In this document: positions 5,740 through 12,686 of the stretch, one piece after another
Position numbering within the stretch: position 1 is the stretch's first letter
Layout: each line of letters opens with the position of its first letter
Origin: Candidatus Campbelliibacteriota bacterium
GTDB taxonomy: Bacteria > Patescibacteriota > Minisyncoccia > UBA9983
Direction: 5' to 3'
Assembly (NCBI GenBank): GCA_003231675.1
Contig: QIJB01000073.1
Span: forward strand, 1-13,176
Length of the DNA stretch: 13,176 bases
The notes under the pieces: model-generated
What the model was told of the DNA's origin: nothing
The model's database searches: none
The model's input: only the letters and a program-made list of their open reading frames with translations
Made by a program: the position numbers and the translations under genes

Positions 5740-6467
5740 TCAACTCATTCTCCCCGTAAACACTTTTTCCAAAATATCACTTTGGGCTATATTATGCGCG
5801 CTATCTTTTTTAACGACCTTACCCTTATCCAAAACATAACCGCGATGGGCGATTCCAAGCAATGATTTAATATTGTGCTCAACAACCATTATGGCGGTTT
5901 TGTGGCGTTCATTTATCTCTTTGATTTTGGCAAAAACTTCTTTGACTATTTTCGGCGCGAGCCCGAGTGAAGGCTCGTCAAGGAGCAGAACTTTCGGATC
6001 AGTCATCAATCCCCGCGCAAAAGCCAGCATTTGCTGCTGCCCGCCGGAAAGCGAGCCGGACTTTGCTTTCAGTTTTTTCTTCAGGTCCGGGAAAATGTCT
6101 AAAATTCTTTCAATTCTTTGATTGATTATTTTCTTGTCTTTAACCGAAAAACCGCCAATCTCAAGATTTTCTTTGATTGTCAAATTGGTAAAAACCCGCC
6201 TGCCTTGCGGGACAAAAGCCACTCCCCTTTTCACCATTTCATATGAAATCGGCAATATCGCTTTTTCGTGCCACAAAACTTTTCCGGAACAAATCGGCGC
6301 CAAGCCGAAAATCGCTTTCAATATTGTTGATTTTCCCGCGCCGTTCGGCCCCATCAAAGCCACAATCTCGCCCTCGTCAAGCGAAACATCAACGCCATCA
6401 AGAGCTTTCACTCCGCCATAATGACACCTTTAAGCTGTAATAATATTTCTTTATCCATCTTTTTCAT
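5740..6467 (-). pseudogene. livF: Branched-chain amino acid ABC transporter ATPase LivF, frameshifted near the N-terminus
   Basis: ATP-binding subunit of a Liv-type importer, working as partner of LivG under the membrane permeases. From the GTG at 6411, 223 codons hold Walker A GPNGAGKST (21-29), Q-loop Q69, signature LSGGQ (121-125), Walker B VLLLDEP (141-147) and H-loop H179, all intact. The true N-terminus lies upstream in another frame: from ATG 6467 or 6458 it reads MKKMDKEILLQLKGV, then IMAE and a stop at 6408-6410. The family order (strand 1, then xYGGVKALDG with the A-loop tyrosine) shows that one nucleotide modulo three, probably 7 nt, is missing near 6420. If the gap is real, only a product starting at KALDG without the first strand and A-loop could be made. 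It is separated from livG by the whole SBP array. Confidence 0.85.
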
Positions 6468-6486
6468 TCTACTTAAATTATAGACA

Positions 6487-6528
6487 AATAACAAACAGTT
6501 TCCGCCGAGGCGGAAACTGTTTGTTATT
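6487..6528 (-). terminator. Perfect 20-bp dyad between SBP D and livF
   Basis: 6487-6506 is the exact inverse of 6509-6528 with a 2-base centre, G/C-rich in the middle and A/T-rich outside. It follows SBP D (stop at 6557) on the minus strand; the 3' flank is only moderately T-rich, so partial termination or 3'-end protection is likely before livF. Confidence 0.6.
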
Positions 6529-6556
6529 ACTTTGTGTTGGATTGGATGGGAAAAAA

Positions 6557-7636
6557 TTAATTAACTTCCACTGCTACACCATTCACAACCTTGAATATCT
6601 TTTCCACTTTATCGGCAGAACGATTTTCCCCGAAAACCATGTCCATACCCCCTTTTATTGATTTCTTTGATTTTTTGTAAGCCTCTGAAATTTTTAAAAC
6701 GCCATCATACCCAAAAGAAACAAGCGTGATATCTAAAGGATTTTTTCCGTAGACTGCCTGGTATTTACTCGCAATATCGTCTGGATTTGCGGTGAAAATA
6801 TTTGTAAAGTAAACACCCTCGGACGAATCACCTGACTTATCAATAACATCTTGAATAAAACCATCTCCTGTCAAAAACACTGATTTTAATCCCAACTGGT
6901 CGGATTGGGTCAAAAATCTGACCGAATTCATTGGAACCATCGGGAAATAAACCCCGTCCGGATTTAATTTTTTAATTTTCAGTATTGAAGTTCTGTAGTC
7001 AGTCGTGTCCGCCGGAATTTTTTCATCATAGACCACGCTCCCGCCCATCTCTTTAAAATTGTCTTTAAATGATTTCGCGATAATTTCCGCCCACGGGTCT
7101 ATGTGTTCAAGTATGGCAATTTTCCTTAATCCTAAGGATTTACGCGCATATTCCGCCATTACCCTGCCTGCCATTTCCGTTGAAAAGCCATTGCTGAACA
7201 GATATTCTCCCGATTCCTTTATGAATTTATTACTGTCCCACAAAACCAATAACGGAATTTTTTTGTCGTTAAAAATCGGCGCAATGGGTCTTGATTCTTC
7301 AACCAGCATCGTGAGACCAACATCTATTTTATCTATATTCAATAACTTATTTGCGGCATTGGCTGTCGCTCTGGGCGACAAACTTTGGTCGTCCTCGTAA
7401 ATTACTTGGATATCAACGCCTTCTCTTTTTAATTCGTCAACCGCCAAATCAACACCTTTTTTAATTTCCTCTCCGAAAAACGCAAGGTTGCCGGACAGTG
7501 GCAAAATCGCCCCAATCTTAATCGCGCCTGTTTCGGTTGGTTTCTTTGTTCCAGACATTGAATATCCCAACCAAACAACTCCGAAAACAATGATTGCGCC
7601 AATAATGATTTTTGTATTTTTATCCATATTCTTCAT
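6557..7636 (-). CDS. Liv-type ABC substrate-binding protein D
   Basis: Periplasmic-binding-protein-like (type I fold, Peripla_BP_6/LivJ-LivK type) receptor for an ABC importer. The 359-residue form starts MKNMDKNTK, then a single hydrophobic helix IIIGAIIVFGVVWLGY (about residues 10-25) without a lipobox cysteine, then GTKKPTETG linker and the first beta strand AIKIGAILPLSGNLAFFGEE, typical of the family. Later landmarks are LAVDELKREG, the EDDQSLSPRATANAANKLL helix region, DTTDYRTSILKIKKLNPDGVYF and VSFGYDGVLKISEA. The start at 7636 (or 7627) is preferred over an upstream codon at 7678 because that one lies inside a hairpin terminator and adds residues not seen in paralogues. No Shine-Dalgarno is visible. 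Ligand unknown: amino acids or related small molecules are the family norm. Confidence 0.88.
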   Translation of the reverse strand: MKNMDKNTKIIIGAIIVFGVVWLGYSMSGTKKPTETGAIKIGAILPLSGNLAFFGEEIKKGVDLAVDELKREGVDIQVIYEDDQSLSPRATANAANKLLNIDKIDVGLTMLVEESRPIAPIFNDKKIPLLVLWDSNKFIKESGEYLFSNGFSTEMAGRVMAEYARKSLGLRKIAILEHIDPWAEIIAKSFKDNFKEMGGSVVYDEKIPADTTDYRTSILKIKKLNPDGVYFPMVPMNSVRFLTQSDQLGLKSVFLTGDGFIQDVIDKSGDSSEGVYFTNIFTANPDDIASKYQAVYGKNPLDITLVSFGYDGVLKISEAYKKSKKSIKGGMDMVFGENRSADKVEKIFKVVNGVAVEVN

Positions 7637-7656
7637 TTTACTTAAATTACGGGCAA

Positions 7657-7700
7657 AAATCAAAAAACAGCCGAACATTGAATTGGCTGTTTTTTGATTT
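7657..7700 (-). terminator. Intrinsic terminator between SBP C and SBP D
   Basis: AAATCAAAAAACAGCC (7657-7672) pairs with 7685-7700 over a 12-nt loop; on the minus strand the hairpin lies 14 nt after the SBP C stop and ends in a run of T's. It suggests that SBP C is mostly expressed alone and SBP D by read-through or its own promoter. Confidence 0.75.
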
Positions 7701-7713
7701 CCGTCAGCTCTGA

Positions 7714-8964
7714 TTATTTAATCGGAACTTCTGTCCACGAACCGTTTTTCACTGTAATCGCTTTAACACTCCTGTTGGAAACCCCTTGCTTATTGAATGT
7801 CAACCTTCCAGCCACTCCGGCATAGTCTGTTTTTAATAACTCCTTGGCAATACAGCTTGAATCCTTAACTTGCTTCTTTTCGTCGCATTCTCTCAAGGCA
7901 TTAGCCAGAACGTAAATGTCATCATAAGCATAAACTGCTTCTCCGTTCGGTTTAACCCCATATTGTTCCCTGTATTTCTCAGCAAATTCTTTCTGATTTT
8001 TATTGTAATCCGATTCCGCCGACCAATACCAAGTGCTTATTGCCTTATTCTCTTCAAACAAATTCCTCATATCTTTTGTATCCGCAACAGGAAGAAACGG
8101 AGCGACCCAATGAAATGTTTGTATTCCTATCATACCCAACTCTTTTAATTGCTTCATTAGTATGGGTTCCTGCCGCCACGCGCATACCACTATCGCTTCA
8201 GGGTGGGATTCTTTAACTTTTATGAGCGATGTTCTTAGGTCTTTTTCCTTCGCGTTGAAAGATTCTTTTTTAATAACAGTTACACCATATTTTTCGGCCT
8301 CCTTATTGAATGCGCTTTCCAACCGCAAGCATTGGTCGCTGAACTCGGTCAAAAACGCCACTTTTTTGTATCCGGAGTTTCCAACCAATCCCGCCAACGC
8401 CCGCCCATTGTCCTCGGCATCGTAATAGTCCCGAAAAAATAATGGGTTGCTCTCAGCGATATCTTTAACCGTTGAAGTGTATATCATCACTTTGCCACTT
8501 CGCGCAACTATGTCTTTTACCGCATTGGTTATATGGGTAAAAGCGGAAAGAACAACATCCACGCCGTCCACGTTCAAAAGTTTTGAAACATTACTCGCTG
8601 CGTTCTTGGCTTTTCCTTGGTTGTCTTCCGCGATAAATTCCAACTCTTTGCCGTTTATTCCTCCCCGAGAATTTATTTCTTCAACCGCCATCCCAATTCC
8701 GTTTAACTGCGCTTCCCCTAAATAGGAAAATTTTCCAGATAAAGCCAGAGTGGCTCCAATCTTAATCGGTTCCATGGAAACCGTCTTAAGTCCGTTCGCT
8801 TCTTGCTCCCCCGTAAAAGCCAACTTGCCAGATAAAGCCAGGGTAGCTCCAACCTTAATCGGCTCCTTGGAAACCTGTTCTGAGGGTCTTGAATAGTTGT
8901 ATCCCAACCAAACAACCCCGAAAACAATGATTGCGCCAACTATATACTTTATTATTTTATTCAT
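7714..8964 (-). CDS. Liv-type ABC substrate-binding protein C, with duplicated first strand
   Basis: A 416-residue type I solute-binding protein. The N-terminal helix IVGAIIVFGVVWLGY (about 8-22) is nearly the same as in SBP D and has no lipobox cysteine, so it is probably an uncleaved anchor. The segment EPIKVGATLALSGKLAFTGE (about 34-53) is repeated 31 residues later as EPIKIGATLALSGKFSYLGE; the second copy continues into the normal fold (MAVEEINSRGGINGKELEF, AEDNQGKAKNAASNVSKLL, KDLRTSLIKVKESHPEAIVV, AVYAYDDIYVLANAL). The first copy is therefore a spare strand in the linker. Four cysteines lie in the mature part, two of them near the C-terminal CDEKKQVKDSSC. It is transcribed from a good promoter divergent from trmB, so TrmB is the likely controller. 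Ligand unknown. Confidence 0.9.
   Translation of the reverse strand: MNKIIKYIVGAIIVFGVVWLGYNYSRPSEQVSKEPIKVGATLALSGKLAFTGEQEANGLKTVSMEPIKIGATLALSGKFSYLGEAQLNGIGMAVEEINSRGGINGKELEFIAEDNQGKAKNAASNVSKLLNVDGVDVVLSAFTHITNAVKDIVARSGKVMIYTSTVKDIAESNPLFFRDYYDAEDNGRALAGLVGNSGYKKVAFLTEFSDQCLRLESAFNKEAEKYGVTVIKKESFNAKEKDLRTSLIKVKESHPEAIVVCAWRQEPILMKQLKELGMIGIQTFHWVAPFLPVADTKDMRNLFEENKAISTWYWSAESDYNKNQKEFAEKYREQYGVKPNGEAVYAYDDIYVLANALRECDEKKQVKDSSCIAKELLKTDYAGVAGRLTFNKQGVSNRSVKAITVKNGSWTEVPIK
8735..8867. repeat. 93-bp tandem duplication within SBP C
   Basis: The block starting CCAGATAAAGCCAG at 8735 recurs at 8828, an offset of 93 bp (31 codons). Over the first 40 bases only a few positions differ, including GAGTGGCT/GGGTAGCT. 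The frame is preserved. Silent differences between copies show that it is not a simple assembly stutter. Confidence 0.9.
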
Positions 8965-9001
8965 TTTTTTAACTCAATTCTAAAATTATTAATTGACCTT
9001 G

Positions 9002-9014
9002 TGATAATTTATCA
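9002..9014. promoter_or_regulatory. Candidate operator at the SBP C transcription start
   Basis: TGATAA-T-TTATCA is a perfect 13-bp dyad. It sits just at the predicted start site (about 9015) of the SBP C promoter on the minus strand, where a bound protein would block initiation. TrmB is the obvious candidate; that is inference. Confidence 0.5.
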
Positions 9015-9021
9015 TGCACGC

Positions 9022-9050
9022 ATTATGAATAACTTACACAGATTAGTCAA
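9022..9050 (-). promoter_or_regulatory. SBP C promoter
   Basis: On the minus strand TTGACT (plus 9045-9050), 17 bp, then CATAAT (plus 9022-9027); each hexamer matches consensus in 5 of 6 positions. Predicted start near 9015, leader of about 50 nt. Confidence 0.75.
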
Positions 9051-9079
9051 GAAAAATGTCTTTTCTGTTTTTTAATAGC

Positions 9080-9102
9080 CTTATTTTACAAGGTAAAATA
9101 AG
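9080..9102. promoter_or_regulatory. Candidate shared operator between trmB and SBP C
   Basis: CTTATTTTAC-AAG-GTAAAATAAG is a perfect 10-bp inverted repeat located between the two divergent promoters, 26 bp upstream of the trmB -35 and 30 bp upstream of the SBP C -35. The place suits an activator or a bidirectional regulator. Confidence 0.6.
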
Positions 9103-9116
9103 TGCCATCGTTTAGT

Positions 9117-9156
9117 TGTCAAAATACTTGACATTACAGCGAAAGTAAATTATATT
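9117..9156 (+). promoter_or_regulatory. trmB promoter with dyad over the -35
   Basis: A consensus TTGACA (9128-9133), 17-bp spacer and TATATT (9151-9156). The -35 is the right half of a dyad TGTCAA-N5-TTGACA (9117-9133), suggesting autoregulation. Transcription would start at about 9162-9163, on the ATG itself. Confidence 0.75.
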
Positions 9157-9162
9157 AAAATA

Positions 9163-9903
9163 ATGGAGTTGGAAAAACAATTGGAGCAACTTGGACTTTC
9201 CCGCAAGGAAGCTAATCTCTATCTAAACGCCCTGGAAATGGGGACTTTCTCCGTGATGGGTATCGCGAATAAATCCGGGCTTAAAAGACCAACCTGTTAT
9301 TTAATACTCGATGAACTGGTCAAAAAAGGGCTGATTTCAATTATCCCAAAAGCGAAAAAACTGCTCTATTTTGCCGAACCCCCCGATGTTTTAACAAGGC
9401 AAGCGGAAGAGAATATTTTATTGGCTAAAAAACTCACCCCACAATTGCGCGCAATTTACGGGGCAAAACAAAAACAGCCCGTTATTAAATTCTATTCAGG
9501 GCAAAAGGGAATTCGCAATATGTATGAAGATATTTTAAAAAGCAAAATTACGGAATATTTCTACAGCGGTTCCGCAGAAAAACTCATAGAAATGGCCGGA
9601 AAAGAATTTATTGATGACTGGATACAAAAAAGAATAAGCAAAGGAATCAAGGCTTATGGAATTCGCATGAAAAAAACGGAGGTGCCCGAAAAAATATACC
9701 AAGAAACAAAAAACGCCTTGAGGGAAATACGATACGCCCCCTCTGATATTTACATTCCAGATACTGTGATTATTTATGGTAAAAAAGTCGCGACAATATC
9801 AACTAGAAAAGGTAATTTCGGTTTCCTTGTGGAAAGCGAAGAATTCGCCGAAACAATGCTGGGAATGTTTAAGGCGCTGTGGAAGATTTCTTCAAAAAAA
9901 TAA
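9163..9903 (+). CDS. TrmB-family transcriptional regulator
   Basis: A 246-residue protein. Residues 1-70 form a winged helix-turn-helix of the TrmB type: LEKQLEQLGLSRKEANLYLNAL, then GTFSVMGIANKSGLKRPTCYLILDELVKKGLI (recognition helix) and the wing with AKKLLYFAEPPDVL. A linker helix (about 75-100) leads to a C-terminal effector domain from VIKFYSGQKGIRNMYEDIL to the end, with a phospholipase-D-like alpha/beta look seen in many short TrmB proteins. Such regulators bind a small ligand and repress or activate transport operons, mostly known from archaea. It is divergent from SBP C with dyads between them, so it probably controls the SBP genes and itself. No Shine-Dalgarno is present and the promoter ends 6 bp before the ATG, so the mRNA is probably leaderless. 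Ligand unknown. Confidence 0.85.
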   Translation: MELEKQLEQLGLSRKEANLYLNALEMGTFSVMGIANKSGLKRPTCYLILDELVKKGLISIIPKAKKLLYFAEPPDVLTRQAEENILLAKKLTPQLRAIYGAKQKQPVIKFYSGQKGIRNMYEDILKSKITEYFYSGSAEKLIEMAGKEFIDDWIQKRISKGIKAYGIRMKKTEVPEKIYQETKNALREIRYAPSDIYIPDTVIIYGKKVATISTRKGNFGFLVESEEFAETMLGMFKALWKISSKK

Positions 9904-9920
9904 TCAGTGTGCCGCCGCAA

Positions 9921-9965
9921 TCATCCCCTAAAATACGCCTCAATGACTTCTTTTTCAGCAAGGAC
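9921..9965 (-). pseudogene. Remnant of livG: last 15 codons including stop
   Basis: On the minus strand the 45 bases read VLAEKEVIEAYFRG and a TGA stop, matching the LivG C-terminus VLAEKxVIEAYLGE of the two longer copies (stops at 12687 and 11226). Homology starts abruptly at 9966. It lies between the 3' ends of trmB and SBP B and marks an old copy of the livG tail upstream of the trmB/SBP C block. Confidence 0.8.
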
Positions 9966-9983
9966 TGGATAAAAAAACATACA

Positions 9984-10013
9984 AAAACAACCCTTGGTGT
10001 TGAGGGTTGTTTT
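9984..10013. terminator. Bidirectional terminator between trmB and SBP B
   Basis: AAAACAACCCT (9984-9994) pairs with 10003-10013 around an 8-nt loop. T-runs follow on the minus strand (22 nt after the SBP B stop) and T's end the stem on the plus strand, so it can serve both convergent genes. Confidence 0.75.
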
Positions 10014-10034
10014 CGGTAAAACTATAACTTTCTC

Positions 10035-11146
10035 TTATTTCTCCAGTTTTACAAATTCGCCGTTTTTGATAGTTTTGATTATTGTGGGTTTTATAACATC
10101 CCCATTAGAATCAAAACTCATAATCCCCGATACTCCGTCGTAATTTTTTACACCATAAAGATAATTTTTAATGGCTTCTCCGTTAGGACCGACATTTTTT
10201 ATGGCCAACGCGATAAGTTTTAAAGCATCGTAATTATTGGCTGCGTAAACTTCCGGCGCAAGATTATATTTCTTTTGAAACGCGTCCGCAAATTTTTTCA
10301 CCGCGGGATGACTGCTTTTCGCGTTAAACGCCGGAGAAATATAAATTAAATTCTCGGCCACCTTGCCTCCGAGCGAGATTGTTTCGGGTGTTTCAATACC
10401 ATCGGTGCTGAATAGTTTGGCTTTTATTCCCAGTTCTCCTATTTGCTTCAAGATCAGCCCTCCACTTTTGCCAGTTGTAACAAGATAAATTGCTTCCGGA
10501 TTGGCTTGTTTTATTTTAGCAAGCTGTGTCCTTGCGTCCGAGTCGCCATCCGTGTAGCTTTCTTCCGCAACAACTTGCCCGCCCAAACTTTCAAATGTTT
10601 TTTTAAAAATGGTTTTTCCGGAAACACCGAAGTCCGTGTTAACATAAATTACCGCCACTTTTTTCAGCTTTTCTTCGTTTTTGATATACTCAGCCAGTTT
10701 TGTAACCGTTAAGCTCATCAGAGGCATTACATTAAATTCATAATCTCCCGCCTGGCTTAATCTAGCGGATGAAGCAACCGGATTAACCAGCACAACATGG
10801 TCCTTGTTGGTTAGCGGAGCGATGGCGAGAACCACGCTACTGAAACCTGAAATCACCGCCGGCATATCACTTCCATAGCGCTGATGCAGTTTTTGATAAG
10901 CGGATACGCTTTTTGCTCTATCCTTTGACCGTTAACGCCACCCTCCGCGTTAATTTCATCTTGAGCAAGATTAAGCCCCCGCATAAATTTTTCACTGTAT
11001 GCGGCATTATTTCCTGTCATGGGAAAAACTACGCCTATTTTGATTGGACCCTTTTCTGTTGACTGTTTATTGCTCGCCGAATAACCAATCACGACCAGTA
11101 TCGCCACAGCGATTACTCCCACTACCCATTTTGTTGTATTTGTCAT
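10035..11146 (-). pseudogene. Liv-type ABC substrate-binding protein B, frameshifted
   Basis: A type I solute-binding protein split into two frames. The first (from ATG 11146) reads MTNTTKWVVGVIAVAILVVIGYSAS (anchor helix, no lipobox cysteine), then GPIKIGVVFPMTGNNAAYSE, LAQDEINAEGGVNGQ, and goes wrong after about 10930. In the second frame homology resumes as DRAKSVSAYQKLHQRYGSDM and PAVISGFSSVVLAIAPL, and stays open to 10035, with DFGVSGKTIFKKTFESLGGQ, DARTQLAKIKQANPEAIYLV and VYAANNYDALKLIALAI as landmarks. Family members have roughly eight or nine residues between VNGQ and the D/RAK segment that are missing here, so about 25 nt (one modulo three) were lost. Otherwise the body is well preserved, so the loss is recent or an assembly fault. 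It is preceded by a 205-bp livG tail. Confidence 0.85.
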
Positions 11147-11164
11147 AATTCTTAAATTTAAACC

Positions 11165-11184
11165 ATTGATAATTATTGATAATT
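11165..11184. repeat. Tandem 10-bp direct repeat upstream of SBP B
   Basis: ATTGATAATT occurs twice in tandem, 19 bp upstream of the SBP B ATG. It contains TGATAA, the half-site of the dyad at the SBP C promoter (9002-9014), so the same regulator could bind here. The match is short. Confidence 0.45.
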
Positions 11185-11225
11185 TCAACCTTTATTCAGA
11201 TTACCATAACGCTTTTTTTTTGCAA

Positions 11226-11430
11226 TTACTCCCCCAAATACGCCTCAATTACTCGTTTTTCGGCGAGGACTTTTTCGGGTTCGCCTTCGGCCAATAACTT
11301 GCCCTCGTCCATTACCAAAACCGTATCAGAAAGCTCGCGAATCAGTTCCATGTTGTGCTCAATCAAAATTACCGTTTTGCCTTTTTGTTTTAACTCCCGA
11401 ATGACGCTGGAAACTATTTTTATCATCTCC
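11226..11430 (-). pseudogene. Remnant of livG: C-terminal 66 codons
   Basis: Encodes (from ATG 11426) MIKIVSSVIRELKQKGKTVI, then LIEHN (H-loop), MELIRELSDTVLVMDEGKLL and the tail ending VIEAYLGE. In the livG at the right edge the same words follow Walker B (LFDEPFSGLFPE), so this is a detached 3' end; homology stops at about 11430, right before the ATG. AGGAG touches the ATG with no spacing, so translation is unlikely. It lacks Walker A, Q-loop and signature and cannot work as an ATPase. It does retain the 50 nt deleted in the larger copy. Confidence 0.85.
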
Positions 11431-11475
11431 TGTTTTTATAATTTTAGCAATTCACCGGAGTAAATAATTTGATTA

Positions 11476-12609
11476 CTATTTACTGATTATAGAAACCTTT
11501 CCGCCCTTGACAACCTTGATGGCAATATTCTTGGCAAAATCTCCATTCTTGTCAACGCTAAGTAACCCCGTAATACCCGGCCATTGTTTAACTTTATACA
11601 ATTCATCCTTTACGCAGTTCGTATTCGTTTTAGGGCATTTATTTTCAATAATTTCTGACAAAAGAATCAGGCTTTCATAGGCTTGTGCGGCAAATATATT
11701 GGGTTCTCTTCCAAACTTTTCTCTGTATTTATTCCAAAAATCAGGGTTTGTCGCTTTGTCAAAATTAGCTTCGGCGAAAATTACGCCTTCTCCAAGCGCG
11801 CCCGCATTGTCCAAAAATTCAGGATTATTGATTGTTTTGTTGGCAACAACTGGTTTTTTAAGTCCTAATTCTTTCATTTGTTTTAGGAAATTAAGACTAT
11901 CCTTGGTGAGTAAATCAATAAAGATAACATCTATATTTTGTTTTGACTGTTTTATTTTTGCAATCAATGTTCTGTAGTCTGTATTGGAAAATGTTCCTTC
12001 CGAAAAGACAGTTTTCATTCCCAGTTTCGGCAAAAGTTCAGTTCTTAAAAATTTTTCTCCTTCAACCGAAAAATCATTATCTTTTAAATAAATTACCGCC
12101 ACTTTTTTGTAATCAAATTTTTTTGACAAATAGTGAAACATGGCTGACAACTCTTGCTTCACATTGGTTTGGTTTCTAAAAATATAATCACCGGCATAAC
12201 TTAAAGAAGGAGCGGTTGCTCCTGGGCTGATTATGATGACTTTGTCCTTTTCCGCTTGTGGCGAGACAGCCAAAGCGGCAACGGAGCACAAAGGACCCAC
12301 AATTACTTTTATCTTGTCTATATCTACGAGCTTCCTGTAGGCGCTTGTCGCTTTTGCCGGAGCACATCCTCCATCTTCAACAACCACTTTAATGTTTTTT
12401 CCTTGTTGCTTTAATTTTTTAAAAGCCATTAAAAATCCTTCCTCGGTTGTTTCACCAAGATTACTTGCCTTGCCTGTCAGGGGAGCAATAAGCCCTATCT
12501 TAATCGTGCCTGTTTCGGTTGGTTTCTTTGTTCCAGATATTGAATATCCCAACCAAATTAGTAACACGACGAGGATTGTTCCGATAACGATTTTTGTTCT
12601 TTTTGTCAT
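11476..12609 (-). CDS. Liv-type ABC substrate-binding protein A
   Basis: A 377-residue type I solute-binding protein from ATG 12609 (MTKRTK); an upstream ATG at 12636 is disfavoured since it adds nine residues not shared with paralogues. Residues 6-21 (IVIGTILVVLLIWLGY) are an anchor helix with no lipobox cysteine, followed by the linker GTKKPTETG shared with SBP D at nearly DNA identity. Landmarks are TIKIGLIAPLTGKASNLGE, VVVEDGGCAPAKATSAYRKL, VGPLCSVAALAVSPQAEKDK, ISPGATAPSLSYAGDYIFR (a ligand-pocket region in this family), DYRTLIAKIKQSKQNIDVIF and AAQAYESLILLSEI. Cysteine pairs at CAP/PLCS and KCPKTNTNC could form disulfides outside the cell. It lies directly behind livG. The ligand is unknown. 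Confidence 0.9.
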   Translation of the reverse strand: MTKRTKIVIGTILVVLLIWLGYSISGTKKPTETGTIKIGLIAPLTGKASNLGETTEEGFLMAFKKLKQQGKNIKVVVEDGGCAPAKATSAYRKLVDIDKIKVIVGPLCSVAALAVSPQAEKDKVIIISPGATAPSLSYAGDYIFRNQTNVKQELSAMFHYLSKKFDYKKVAVIYLKDNDFSVEGEKFLRTELLPKLGMKTVFSEGTFSNTDYRTLIAKIKQSKQNIDVIFIDLLTKDSLNFLKQMKELGLKKPVVANKTINNPEFLDNAGALGEGVIFAEANFDKATNPDFWNKYREKFGREPNIFAAQAYESLILLSEIIENKCPKTNTNCVKDELYKVKQWPGITGLLSVDKNGDFAKNIAIKVVKGGKVSIISK

Positions 12610-12686
12610 TGTCTTTAATTTAATATATAAATTCACTAATAATTCTGACTTTTATTTAGACTAACATAACACTTTTTGCATGGCAA

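Larger units (their letters stand above)
6451..7654. repeat. Shared leader and start region of livF and SBP D
   Basis: Positions 6451-6485 and 7620-7654 match in 29 of 35 bases. Each copy holds, on the minus strand, the sequence TAATTTAAGTA followed closely by tandem in-frame ATGs (MKKMDK in livF, MKNMDK in SBP D). Each is preceded on the minus strand by a strong hairpin. The coordinates given span both copies; the sequence between them is SBP D. Confidence 0.75.

Noticed and set aside
11176..11463. Plus-strand frame opposite the livG tail, repeated in similar form at 12676-13062
   Set aside because: The two look alike only because both are antisense to copies of the livG tail.
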